The translations under genes and the position numbers were made by a program. Of a stretch of 64,000 bases of DNA, positions 25,638 through 38,500 are shown in pieces. Origin of the DNA: Conchocele bisecta (taxonomy: Eukaryota; Mollusca; Bivalvia; Lucinida; Thyasiridae); NCBI GenBank assembly GCA_029237695.1, contig CM055280.1, positions 30,299,102 through 30,363,101 of the forward strand. Reading direction: 5' to 3'. The notes below the pieces were generated by a model, which worked only from the letters and a program-made list of their open reading frames with translations, was not told the origin of the DNA and made no database searches. How positions within the stretch are numbered: position 1 is the stretch's first letter; every line of letters begins with the position of its first letter.

Positions 25638-26137
25638 NNNNNNNNNNNNNNNNNNNNNNNNNNNNNNNNNNNNNNNNNNNNNNNNNNNNNNNNNNNNNNN
25701 NNNNNNNNNNNNNNNNNNNNNNNNNNNNNNNNNNNNNNNNNNNNNNNNNNNNNNNNNNNNNNNNNNNNNNNNNNNNNNNNNNNNNNNNNNNNNNNNNNNN
25801 NNNNNNNNNNNNNNNNNNNNNNNNNNNNNNNNNNNNNNNNNNNNNNNNNNNNNNNNNNNNNNNNNNNNNNNNNNNNNNNNNNNNNNNNNNNNNNNNNNNN
25901 NNNNNNNNNNNNNNNNNNNNNNNNNNNNNNNNNNNNNNNNNNNNNNNNNNNNNNNNNNNNNNNNNNNNNNNNNNNNNNNNNNNNNNNNNNNNNNNNNNNN
26001 NNNNNNNNNNNNNNNNNNNNNNNNNNNNNNNNNNNNNNNNNNNNNNNNNNNNNNNNNNNNNNNNNNNNNNNNNNNNNNNNNNNNNNNNNNNNNNNNNNNN
26101 NNNNNNNNNNNNNNNNNNNNNNNNNNNNNNNNNNNNN
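25638..26137. other. Assembly gap, exactly 500 N
   Basis: Round-number N block, so true length is unknown. The left edge breaks inside the right terminal repeat of a MITE (gagtggg, expected to continue gcatgtacc). The right edge lies 10 bases before a TTAA MITE. The DNAJB11 last exon is the obvious missing item. Confidence 1.
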
Positions 26138-26147
26138 AAAAAATCAT

Positions 26148-26376
26148 TTAACCCTTAGACTGCTATCTTAATTTTTCTGTCGTCAGCTGTTTATTTTCTA
26201 TTTTCCATTTGTATTATCAAAAACATGCTTCGACAGCACTTTAGAATAATTTACAACATGCTTTGACAGCACTTCAGAATCATTTCCATTGAAAACCATG
26301 TTTTTGTTGAGAAATAAGGCAAGATATAAAAGCAACGGCAGACGAAAATTGTTTTGAGTAGCGGTCTAAGGGTTAA
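26148..26376. mobile_element. piggyBac-like MITE flanked by TTAA
   Basis: TTAA at 26148-26151 and 26373-26376 bound an element with terminal inverted repeats CCCTTAGACTGCT and AGCGGTCTAAGGG. TTAA duplication and CCC termini are the hallmark of piggyBac-type elements. No coding capacity. Its right end forms positions +4 onward of DNAJB11 intron 9. Inside is a fragment (26222-26300) related to the palindrome at 21020-21085. Confidence 0.8.
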
Positions 26377-26379
26377 TAC

Positions 26380-26539
26380 CTGTTCTATCTTCTTCTGATA
26401 ACACTCCTTTAGGGAAATCTACATCAAATGTTACATATAGGCTGCCTTTTACGTTGTTATTTTCGTAGTTCGGCATTCCTTCGTTGGATTTCCTCATCTT
26501 GGCGCCGGGCCAAGTTATTTTATCTCGGACTATGTGTAC
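26380..26539 (-). CDS. DNAJB11: DNAJB11 exon 9 (C-terminal beta domain)
   Basis: 160 nt: 53 codons plus one base. It encodes [14 protein letters not shown], a segment around [20 protein letters not shown], and [12 protein letters not shown]. The usual LWKKGEG stretch reads MRKSNEG here, a noticeable local divergence. The acceptor is TTTCAG|GTA and the donor is ACAG|GTATTA. From intron position +4 the sequence is a TTAA-flanked MITE. The following exon (about 20 codons and the stop) was not found; it is most likely inside the 25638-26137 gap. Confidence 0.95.
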
Positions 26540-29500
26540 CTGAAATTATTAACATGTTTGGTTTAAACAACATGCATTCAGGTATAGGTTATGTAGAGAG
26601 TGTGCTAGATGTGTTCTATATACTACAATAACACAGTCTGTGAATTAGAAAACAAGAAACAAATGGAAGAGTGATTATAACAAGAAGCGGTATCGCGCCT
26701 GAGAGGCATTTGACAATAACTTTTAACGCATTTGCCTTACAAAAAAAACGGACGACGACACGGACGACGACACGGACGACGACTCTATGACGGAAAAATC
26801 ACCGACTATAGTCGTGCCTCTGCTAAAGCGGGCGCGACAATAAACCTTGTGCAAAAATAACTACTATGGATATACCGGATAAGCTATAAATAGCATTTTC
26901 CAACTCTGAAAAGGGGCAGAACTCTGAATGAATCAGGGGCAGAGCAAAAATGGTATAATATCATATTGCTTACTGGTGTCCGTATGCAGAATACACCTTT
27001 ATGGGTATGAATTTTCTTAAATATTTTATTTTTATTTTTGTTATTCCTCAATGAAGGTACATGTTGTGACCACTCATTTGAACCGTCTCGATGAGACGGT
27101 TCAAATGGTGGTCGTGAGATATACTTCTGAACGCATAGAAGGAAAATATTTAGGATTTTCCGCAAACATAATGGCATATCCTCAGCATGAAATGATTAAT
27201 GACCGTCATCCATGGGACATAAACAGAGGTGAAAAGGGTTTCACGTCGCAGCAGCAGCTAAGGTCATATAGGGACAGAACCTTGGTCAAGTCTCATCCAA
27301 AAGAATGGTCCTTCGCTGGCAGCCTTGATAATAAAAAGAGAAAAAAAATATAACAGTTTTACCATACAAACAAGGTGAACTAAAGTCCTCAGTGACCTTC
27401 ACCTTGGGTGGTCTGACGTAGGTCATATGCAAAACAAAGCACCATCCCTAGGCACATTGTGGCCAAATATCATAATCGGTGACGCAGTTCATAAGTGATT
27501 GCAAAATGTACGGTGTTACTAACGTACATCGGCGAGGGGATAATGAAAGTATTTTGCATGCATAGGGCAGAGATTGAACCCACGATCACTGGTATTGAAG
27601 TCCAATGCTCTACCACCAGGCTATCAAGCCATCCATCCAGAGGGCATAAAGACAGTACAAAACAATGAAAAGAGAACCTGGATAAAAATTGCGAATGCTT
27701 GGTTTGAGAATACTTACTAAATGTCCGTCTAAATGTGGTATATCCATTTCAAAACCAACGAGGGCGTCAGTTAATGATATTGTTACGTTTGTATGTAAAT
27801 CGTCTCCTTTCCTCTCAAAACGTGCATGTCTACAATACAAGTAAATCACAAGATAAAAAATATGCAGGGATTCCGTTGGGGAAAATAAAGAAATCACCAC
27901 TTCAAAAAATAAAAATAAAAAAATAAATGTTTATTTTTATCGCCAGCGGAATCCTGAATATGTCGTACTCTAATTTGCATCCATGACTTATTGAACGCAT
28001 ATATGAGACAGTCACCATCAATGATGAATAGTTTCGACTGGCATGATCAAGTGGTATTAGTACAGAGCTCCAGATAAGCTGCGTATTTGCGTAAATACCC
28101 AATTAAAATTGCCAAAAACCCCAATTGAAATTAGAAGTAGTGAGTATCAAAAAGCAATGGAAAATTTGTGATATCTTTATCATGCTACAGAAAACAATAC
28201 AGACCACAAATATAGCATATTTTCTTATTTTTTCATGAAAACATCTTGGTATTTCATTAGAATTGTCTCCAATTAAAACTTTGAAATACCCAATTGCTTC
28301 AGAAATGATAACAAGAAATGCATCTGTAGAACGCGGATGCCACCTGCAGAAACTGTGACAAATTGGTTAACCGAAAAGTGTGACGGACGGACAGACGGAT
28401 GGACAGACAGACGGACGGTCTAAACACTATATGCCACCCGTTTCTTCGAAACCCGGTGGCATAAAAATACTCAATTACTAATTGCTTATCTGGAGCCCTG
28501 TTAGTAGGAACAAAATGTCTTTACATGGATACGGCACTGAAGCTGCTGATCATGTCAGACTCTTGATAGCAAAAAGACAACGTGGCCAGAATGTCGGTTA
28601 TTGTTAATCATAGAATAATCATTTCTGAAGCAATTGGGTATTTCAAAATTTTAATTGGGTAAAATTAAATCACACTACTGTTTACACATCAACAGACAGC
28701 AATTATTGAATTAGTTTGCTTCGAAATGAAAACATATCTTGGCATTTCATTAGAATTGTCTCCTTGGAGACAATTCTAATGAAATACCAAGATGTGTTTT
28801 CATGGAAAAATAAGATAAATATGCTATATTTGTGGTCTGTTTATTGTTTTCTGTAGCATGATAAACGTACCACAAAATTGTTATTGCTTTTTGATACTCA
28901 CTACTTCTGATTTCAATTGGGTTTTTGGCAATTTTAATTGGGTATTTACGCAAATACGTAGCTTATCTGGAGATTGAATAATAGAATAATTGTGCATGTA
29001 GTTCAGCTTCGTGTGTCCATGTATATCAAAGGTCCAAGCATTGATCCTTCAAGTTATATTGAAAGTGAAACTGAATGGGGTTTTATTTCGCAGCACCAGC
29101 TATTAAAGGTCATATACGGACGGGACCACAGTTTATTTAAAGTCTCATTCGACAGACCAGTGGGATGGAAATACTTTGAAAGTATTTTTCAGGAGAATGC
29201 TACAAGCGGCAGCATTATTGCATTCATTTGTTGACATATTATCGGTGGGTCAAGTATGTCACCAGGGCTCCAGATAAGGAATTAGTTATTGAGTATTGTC
29301 ACTCCATCATTTCTGAAGCAATTGGGTATTTCAAAATGTTAATTGTGTAAAATCAAATCACACTACTGTTTACACATCAACAGACAGCAATTATTGAATA
29401 GTTTGCTTCTAAATGAAAACACATCTTGGTATTTCATTAGAATTGTCTCCTTGGAGACAATTCTAATGAAATACCAAGATGTGTTTTCATGGAAAAATAT

Positions 29501-32500
29501 GCTATATTTGTGGTCTGTTTATTGTTTTCTGTAGCATGATAAAGATACCACAAAATTTTTTCATTGCTTTTTGATACTCGCTACTTCCGATGTCAATTGG
29601 GTTTTTGGCAATTTTAATTGGGTATTTACGCAAATACGCACCTTATCTGGAGCACTGTGTCACCCAGTCAGTATCCAAAAAACACGGAGGAAAGTGAAAG
29701 TTAATGGATGTAATGTCTCAGCAACAGCTAACGTCATACAGGGACAGGAGGATTAAGAGAACGTTTCTTACTTTAGTTGCTTCATTTTAAACCGTAAATC
29801 TCCGGGCTCCCCATCTATATGTGGTTCACCTGTCAAAGGAAATATTCACAAGTTGTTATTTTTGTAGTACAGTGGCAGAGTACGCATATAATTTGCATAT
29901 AATTTGAAATCAGGGGGTACAATACTCTTAAGCTTATCTGGAGCCCTGGACAGACAGTTTTCCACTGGTCATGTAAGGTAAGATATTAAAACAGCATCTG
30001 TAACCTGACCAATGTCTCATACATTTCGAGATATTCCACTATATATTCCATTATATGTGGCCGTCCCGTCCGGAGAAATGGGGGTTGTGGGATTTGTGAC
30101 CAGTCTGATCAGGATCTGCACTGTTCACCATTCCATCAATGAAACACCCGTCATGCTTCTAACAAGCAATATAGACCGCCATCCGCCTACAGGAGTGTGT
30201 TTGTTTGTTTATTAGTGTGTAACGGCCTATCAACAGCTAAGGTCATGTAAGGCCAGGCAAATCTGCTGCATTGGGGGGAAAATCCCAAAATCAGAACGGA
30301 ATATTTACATCGAGAACAAATATATTCAGCCCTGAAATTAGAATAACCTGACCTGGTGCCAGGTCCATACCACACCAAAGTCACTTGGCCCCTTCCCCTA
30401 AAATAGGATTACGAATATCGTAATACTCACATAAGGGTATAAACCAGATTCAACTGTCACATACAAAATGCCAAAGATGTATGTGACGGCCAAACCAGGT
30501 CTCCAGTCGGGATTCCGGTAAGGATGAATCCCGATCGTTAAATTACCCATCGCGTGCTCCCACCTGCCACCCACCTACAGGAGTGTCATATTTGATCAGG
30601 AGCTACACTGGTCACAAATAAGCACCATTTCTCCACACACATGTGGCTGGAGAATGGGGCTGATGGGTTTTGTGACCAGTGTAGATCCAGATCAGCCTGT
30701 GCACCTGCACAGTCTGATCAAGATCTTCACTGTTCACCATTCCATTAATGAAAGACCCGCCATGCTTCAAACAAGCATCCAGATCAGCCTGTGTACCCGC
30801 AGTCTGATTAACATCGTCACTGGTCACCACTCCATCAGTGAATGAAACACTGGTCATGCTTCTAAAGAGCAATATAGATCATTATCAGGAGCTACACAGG
30901 TCACAAACCCCAGAAGCCCCATTTCTCCAGTTACAGCTACATGTACAGATGAGAACCCAGTGTACTGTACAGAGATAGGGAAGATAGATATGTGGCTGGA
31001 GAATGGGGCTGATGGGTTTTGCGACCAGTGTAGATCCTGATCAGCCTGTGCATCTGCACAGGTCACAAACCCCATAAGCCCCATTTCTCCAGTCACAGCT
31101 AAATGTACAGATGATAACACAGTGTACTGTACAGGGATCCTCCATATTATCGGACAAAAATGGCAATTTTTTTTTTTACAATATTTGTCTTAAAATAGCA
31201 GCCTTGGGGATAAAATTTTCATACAACAATCGTCGGTTCTTGCTTTCTCAACGCATGTAAACTAATAGCAAACTGTTCCATCTTTCTCACTTAAAATTGG
31301 GTCAGATCATCAGTCGTAAAATTGCCCCAAAATTAACATCGACAATCAGTTATCCGGACAAATGTATAATCGTCTTATAACTTGTATTCTCACCTTAAAA
31401 TCATAATTTTATCGCCTGAAAACCAGTGTAAACAGCATCGTGTACTTCTGCAGAAAAAAAATCACCATTCGCTTCTTGGAAAACATCGTATTTATAGAAT
31501 TTATTGTATTTATAGAACAACTCTGAAATGACGTAATGGGCGCACTCGATTAGGAGCCCCCGCGTGACTATTGACGTTGTAAACAACTTGTGGACAGAGT
31601 TCAGGAATGTTTTCAGCAAATTTTACGAAAATGTTTACCTTGGCGATATATTCACCACACTGGCATGGAAACAAGTTGCACCCGAATGACTTTGTTGCAA
31701 AATCGGATCAAATGAATGCGTTTAATTAACAGGTATTTTCATTTGTCCGATAAACCGATTGTCCGGATAACTGGCATGACCCCTGTATAGAGAGGGTAGA
31801 TTACCTTCGGCGACAAATGGGTATTCCTGTCCGTCCCTCATTCCGGGCTCCACCTCGATCTCTAACATCCGTTCCTCCGGAACAAACCTGCAAAAATCAG
31901 GGATTAAGCCAACCATTTGGGGAAGGAGCCTTTTTCAACCATTTTTGTGCAAAAAATCACATTAAATTGGGAATTTTCTATCTCACTGTTTGCATGTATT
32001 TATTATTTCTCATCAAAAGTATATGTTGTTACCACTCAATTGAACCGTCTCGACGAGACGGTTCAAATGAGTGGTAACAACATATATTTTAATTGAGAAA
32101 TGAAGCAAATAGAAAATAAAATGTTGGTAAATTTTGATATCTGATATATTCACTTTTCAATAGGAATTTTTCAGAGTTTTGGAAGAAAACACGACCCCTA
32201 GCATTGGGGAAGGGGCCGGAATTCGGCCCGCGTGTGTATGGTAAATTAATCCCTGACCATCGTAGAGTACGGTCTTAGATTTTGTTCCGAGTTAACGTCA
32301 TCAAGTTATGTTTTGGTTTGACCATGTTGACCCACGTTGGCACTATCTTTACGAGAAAACTAGGTTTTAGAATTTCCGCATGTCTTTGCATTTTTTGCTT
32401 CTCCGCGCATGCACAGGGTATCAGTACAAAACCCGAGAAGAATTTTAACTGTTTCGTACCTCTACATGTGTGTCGCTTTCGCTGATATGCAAATATCTAT

Positions 32501-35500
32501 AGAGAATAGTAGAATAGTGTTGTTAAAGGAATAAACATTTGGCAAGACTTAGGAAACAGGGGGCCGTTTCACTAAACTTTGTACGACTAAAATGTTCGGA
32601 AGTACAAAATTAGTCTGTGAATTGCACATTAACAATCTTTTCTCGTAAACAATTATTGGATTTACATTTATTGAGCAAAGGCTGCATATGCAGCCTATGC
32701 TAAATAAATGTAAATCAATCAATTGAAATTTACAGACGATCCTAAATTTGTACTTACAAACATTTTAGTCGTACAAAGTTTAGTGAAACAGGCCCCTGAA
32801 TGGGCCAGGCTCAACTATGACACGACACCTACTTGACAGTCACGTTTCACACGACTATCATGACACCTACATGACATAGATCTACAACCGCAATACCCAC
32901 ATGATGTTTGGTATCTATATCACAATCGGGACACATACTTAACATTTGGATGGCACAACGAGTTTGTGATGAATGTCCAAATTTTGGACATTCATCACAA
33001 ACTCGTTGTGCCATCTAGAATGGTGCCCCACTCGTTTATTTAGAGGCTTAACCAGTTTAGAGTACATGTTTCATGACACAATCGTGACACATACTTGACA
33101 TTGGGACACTCGTCACAGACTTGTTGCTGGGCCATCTGGAAGCGGCCGGGTCCCAGCTGTGTGGTCACCATCTCAGTCCGACAGTTACACTTCCGTGTAC
33201 CGTGGGCTGGCTTGGCCACAGACTTGTACCGTATAACCTGTAGGAGTAAAATATTTAATCAGGTAAAAAACTTTGTATTGGCGGAATATGTACAGTACCG
33301 ACTGATAACATAAGTTTGTATCATGCATTGACCCGATACGAATATCCGGGTTACAACAAATTGAAAACTGATGTTTCATTGGTCGAAACTGATAAACATA
33401 ATACCAGAATCGGCTACCATAAAACATTACGATAAATAGAATACCAGAATTGGCCAGTATAAAACATTACCTGATAAATAGAATACCAGAATTGGCTAGT
33501 ATAAAACATTACCTGATAAATAGAATACCAGAATCGGCCAGTATAAAACATTACCCGATAAATAGAATACCAGAATCGGCTAGTATAAAACATTACCTGA
33601 TAAACAGAATACCAGAATCGGCTAGTATAAAACATTACCTGATAAACAGAATACCAGAATCGGCTAGTATAAAACATTACCTGATAAACAGAATACCAGA
33701 ATCGGCTAGTATAAAAACATTACCTGATAAACAGAATACCAGAATCGGCTAGTATAAAACATTACCTGATAAACAGAATACCAGAATCGGCCAGTATAAA
33801 ACATTACCTGATAAACAGAATACCAGAATCGGCTAGTATATAACATTACCTGATAAACAGAATACCAGAATCGGCTAGTATAAAACATTACCTGATAAAC
33901 AGAATACCAGAATCGGCCAGTATAAAACATTACCTGATAGATAGAATACCAGAATCGGCCAGTATAAAACATTACCTGATAAATAGAATATCAGCACAGT
34001 GTCTGCTGGATAAAATTTGTCAGTATTGGCTCGGAAACAGTAGGAATTCCTTTGTTTTTTTAAATTTAATGTTTTTTATTCTCTTTGCTACAAGTACAAA
34101 CACAAGATGTACAAACAGTTCAATGAACAAAGTACAGATGTATGTCAGTTAGTTCATACACATTGGATACATTACAATGAACAGTCTGAATAATAACGTA
34201 CTGATACTTGTCTACATGTAACATCGAGTTGTTTTAAATAAATAATAGGTCTTTTATAGGGTGCTTGGGCTATGAGATTGTTATAGGTGTATTTTTATAA
34301 ACAGCAGGAATTCCTATATATTTCCTAGTCAGATCAGTAGCCTATTTCATCAACATTGCAAAGTATACTTTACTAGCAAAGTATACTTTGAGGGAGAAAT
34401 CATTTATTTTTCCTGAAATGCGTTATTTCATATAGAACTAACAAATGCATATATGTCATGATTAAAAGTATGCAGAATTATTATACTGAATTTATTACAT
34501 TATCACAGCCATTAAATGGCTGTGATAATGTAATAAATTCAGTATAATAAAAATTAATACATTTTTCAAAAAATTGAAAATTTCTCCCTCAAAGTATACT
34601 TTGCTACTAAAGTATACTTTGCAATGTTGATGAAATAGGCTACTGAATTCCTACAGCTAGGCTAGCTTTCGCTAATCAATTTGATATCAAAAGACTTGTA
34701 CAGTCTGATCAGTGCCTATACTATTCACCTGTCAGACGCTGAAGTACAATTACAGTCAATAGCAAAACAATTAGATTCAAACATGTAGAGAATACCAGGG
34801 GGCCGTTTCACTAAACTTTGTATGACTAAAATGTTTGTAAGTGCAAAATAATGATAGTCTGTAAATTTCACATTAACAATGTTTTCTTGTAAACAAATAT
34901 TGGATTTACATTTATTGAGCATATGCTCAATAAATGTAAATCCATTAATTGAAATTTCCAGACGATCCTAAATTTGCGCTTACGAACGTTTTAGTCGTAC
35001 CAAGTTTAGTGAAACGGCCTCCTGTCTAATAGTGTTTTTTTATCAAGTTTATCATGCAAGGCTAGGAAACACATAGGAATGTGGCTCACCGGTCTGCACT
35101 GGTCGCAAAACCCATAAAATTACAATTTTTTTTTTTGATTTTTTTTTCGAACCCCATTTATCCAGTCACAGCCATATATGATTTGCCAGTACAAATTTAA
35201 CATAGGCAAAATGGCAGGGATACGTACCTCGACAAAGTTGCCAGAGTACAGTTCCTCCAGAGTGACGTATAGGTCCATGACGACGTCGCCACCCCTCGGT
35301 CGCTCCTGATTCTGATCTTTCATTCCTCCACCGAAGAAACTAAAATCGCCAAAAAAGCTGAAAAATATCCTTAGGTCTACGGTAAGTGGTTTAGTTTATG
35401 GACTGAATGACAACTAATATCTGTTCAACAGCAGTAGCCTATTTCACGAACCTCCGTTAGTCGACTAAACTCGGTTAGTCTGCAAAACTTCAGGCCGTTA

Positions 35501-38500
35501 GTCGACTAACGGGAAAAAAACACATTTCACGAACACGTTAGTCGACTAAACAATTTCTACTTTTCTTAGCCTCCTCGTTAGTCGGCTAAACTTTCGGTTA
35601 GTCTACTAAGCAAAATAGCAGATGACGGAATTCCAAGATGGCGGTGCCCACGGTTGTTTTGAACGTGGCTTACAAAATCGTTCGTGAAATGCAAACATGT
35701 CAAAAGGTTTAACAGACTATGGTTAGTCGACTAAACTTAGTTTAATCTGCTAACAGTTTAGTCGGACGGAGGTTCGTGAAATAGGCTACAGGTCATATAC
35801 TTAGGTTGGCACTACTGGTAGCCATTTGGCTTTACTGGTAGCCATTTTGCTTTAAATACTGGTAACCATTTGGCTTTAAATACTGGTAGCCATTTGGCTT
35901 TACTGGTAGCCATTTGGCTACCCATTTGGCTACTGAAATAGCCATTTAGCAGGGCTCCAGATAAGGAATTAGTAATTGAGTATTGTCACTCATCATTTCT
36001 GAAGCAATTGGGTATTTCAAAACATTAATTGTGTAAAATAGAATCACACTACTGTTTACACATCAGCAGACCGCACTTATTGAATAGTTTGTTTCTAAAT
36101 GAACACATCTTGGTATTTCATTAGAATTGTCTCCTTGGAGACAATTCTAATGAAATACCAAGATGTTTATTGTTTTCTGTAGCATGATAGATACCACCAA
36201 TTTTTCATTGCTTTTTGAAACTCACTACTTCTGATTTAAATTGGGTTTTTAGCAATTTTAATTGGGTATTTAAGCAAATACGCACCTTATCTGGAGCTCT
36301 GCATTTAGCTACTAATATTTCAGAAATTATCTGAAAAAGTACTATTTTTTTTTACAAATATTGGAGCAAATGTAAAATGGTATTGATTTTTTTAAGTTAT
36401 TGGTTTATTTTAAAAAATCCTAGTGCCAACCTAGATATACACTACAGACGGGCGACTGCGAAGACATCGTCTACACTTGTGTGGGGAAATTTGCAAGTAC
36501 ACAAGTTCCCTTGCCACACAAAAGGAATACTTGTGATCGGTTGAAACATGGTACATGTACCAGCCAAACGAAATTAATTTACGAACAGAAATATTTACAA
36601 TTGTGTAAACTTATATGTATTAACTGGATGAATTAACTAGATTGAATTGGGTTTTAGGTCCATTAAAAAATCAAGTCATACATAGACGGGTTGACTGGTT
36701 GAAACGCGAGGCCTGGCATATAACGTACCTGCCAAACGGGTCATTCCCACCGTGCATATCACTTTTACTGAGACCTTCTTCCCCTGATCTGTCGTAGATT
36801 TTTCGTTTCGATTCATCCGACAATACCTGCATTGAGAATTAATTATAGGAATGAATGGCCTTTTTGTGGAATTTATCGGGGTATAAACTTGGAAAAGTCG
36901 CGGCAATACTGGACGAAGGCCGGAAGGCCTCGTCCAGTATTCCCGCGACTTTTCCAAGTTTATATCCCCGATAAATTCCACAAAAAGGCCATTCATTCTT
37001 TATAATTCTAGCATTTGAAATAAATTCATCAAGAAAATGTGTTTATTTTCCGTTTTCTTAAGAATTATTTTAACTGCGCCTCACGGTTACGGAAAGTAGT
37101 TCGGCGTGGGAGTTTACTGGGATATAAATTTTGGACAGAGACTTGCTACGGGCCAATCAAATGTTCGGGAATTGTGTAAATATTTTTGTGCTGTAATTAT
37201 CACATAAAAAACCACCCTCCACTGTCCACATGGATCAGGTTAGAAGCAATTTGGGTGAATTTGTCCTCAATAGTACAATTTCTCCCTATTTTGAGTTAAG
37301 GGAGCAGTTTTTCAATATGTAAAACAGAAATTTCTTTTCAAGTGCATACTGTAATACCCTTAAATATTCGGACACAATTTGCTTTGGGAAATCCCTATTA
37401 AATAGGGGTTTCCCCTTACAAATTGTTTCCAAATACATTGTGATTATAGTGTTATCATACTAACCCTAAATATTGTCACGCTCACTGTTGTAGGGAAACC
37501 ATATATTTTAATGCGTTTCCCCAAATAAATGGTGTCCGAATCACCATGTTTTTCCGCTAATAATTTTTTTCACAAGTTTGGCAAATATCGAGCTTCTGTT
37601 TCACAAAACCAGAAGACTCATGCGTCTTCAAAATTTCTGCAGAAAAAGCCCCGCAAATATTTTAATTTAAGATTATTATGGTGGAAAGAAATGCTCCAAA
37701 ATTATTGCAGGACTAGCTGAGCCCAGCTCGGTACCTCGTATGCTGCGCCCAGGTCCTGGAACCTCTGTTCTGCCTCGGGGTCGCCGGTGTTTTTATCTGG
37801 GTGCATTTCCTTCGCTAACTTTCTGTACGCCTTCTTTATCTGGTTCTTGTTGACTGATCGCGATACACCCAGTATCTTGTAGAAATCTCTCCTGGAGAGA
37901 CAAACAAGTGAATGGGTTTAATGTCCCAGTAACAGCCAAGGTGATAGATATTAGACGAGCCATGTGATTTTGTCCCTAAGATGTGTTATATTTCCTGTAA
38001 ATGATGTCGAAGGTTACTGAAATTTTCATAGCATGTAACAAATTCTATTCCACATTTGCTCGGATATTTCATCAACGATCGACGTCATTTACGAACATGA
38101 ATGCCGCCAGTCACAAAATACACCATCGAGGAATTGATCGACTGAAAACTGTAGGAGAGTTGATTACACAAACTGTATACATGATTGTATGCAAAAATGT
38201 GGGAAAATGGCTAAATTGAAAAGGCTGCATAAAAACAGCGTAAATGCACTGTCATTCGGCTAATTCTGCACATCAGTGTGATCTTGTTTGATCAAGGCAC
38301 CTGACACCAGAGCAGGATACTGTATTGCTACTGCTGGGGAGATATTGTGATTTCAGCAATGATTTGCAATCCTCCCTTGTGCAGATGCTTCGCGTGGGTG
38401 GCAGGTGGGAGCATGCGATGGGTAGTTTAACGATCAGGGTTCATCTGTACCGGAATCCCGACCGGAGACCTGTAGCCTATTTCATCAACATTGCAAAGTA

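Noticed and set aside
25578..26171. Long open frames across the gap
   Set aside because: They consist of N-derived unknown residues.
29793..29829. Shorter version of DNAJB11 exon 7 ending at GATTTACG|GTTTAA
   Set aside because: It would need an extra micro-exon for FKMKQLK, which is already encoded by reading through to the consensus donor CTAAA|GTAAGA.
33414..33972. Periodic 87-100 codon open frames on both strands
   Set aside because: They are a by-product of a 42-bp tandem repeat whose length is a multiple of three and which lies in a DNAJB11 intron.
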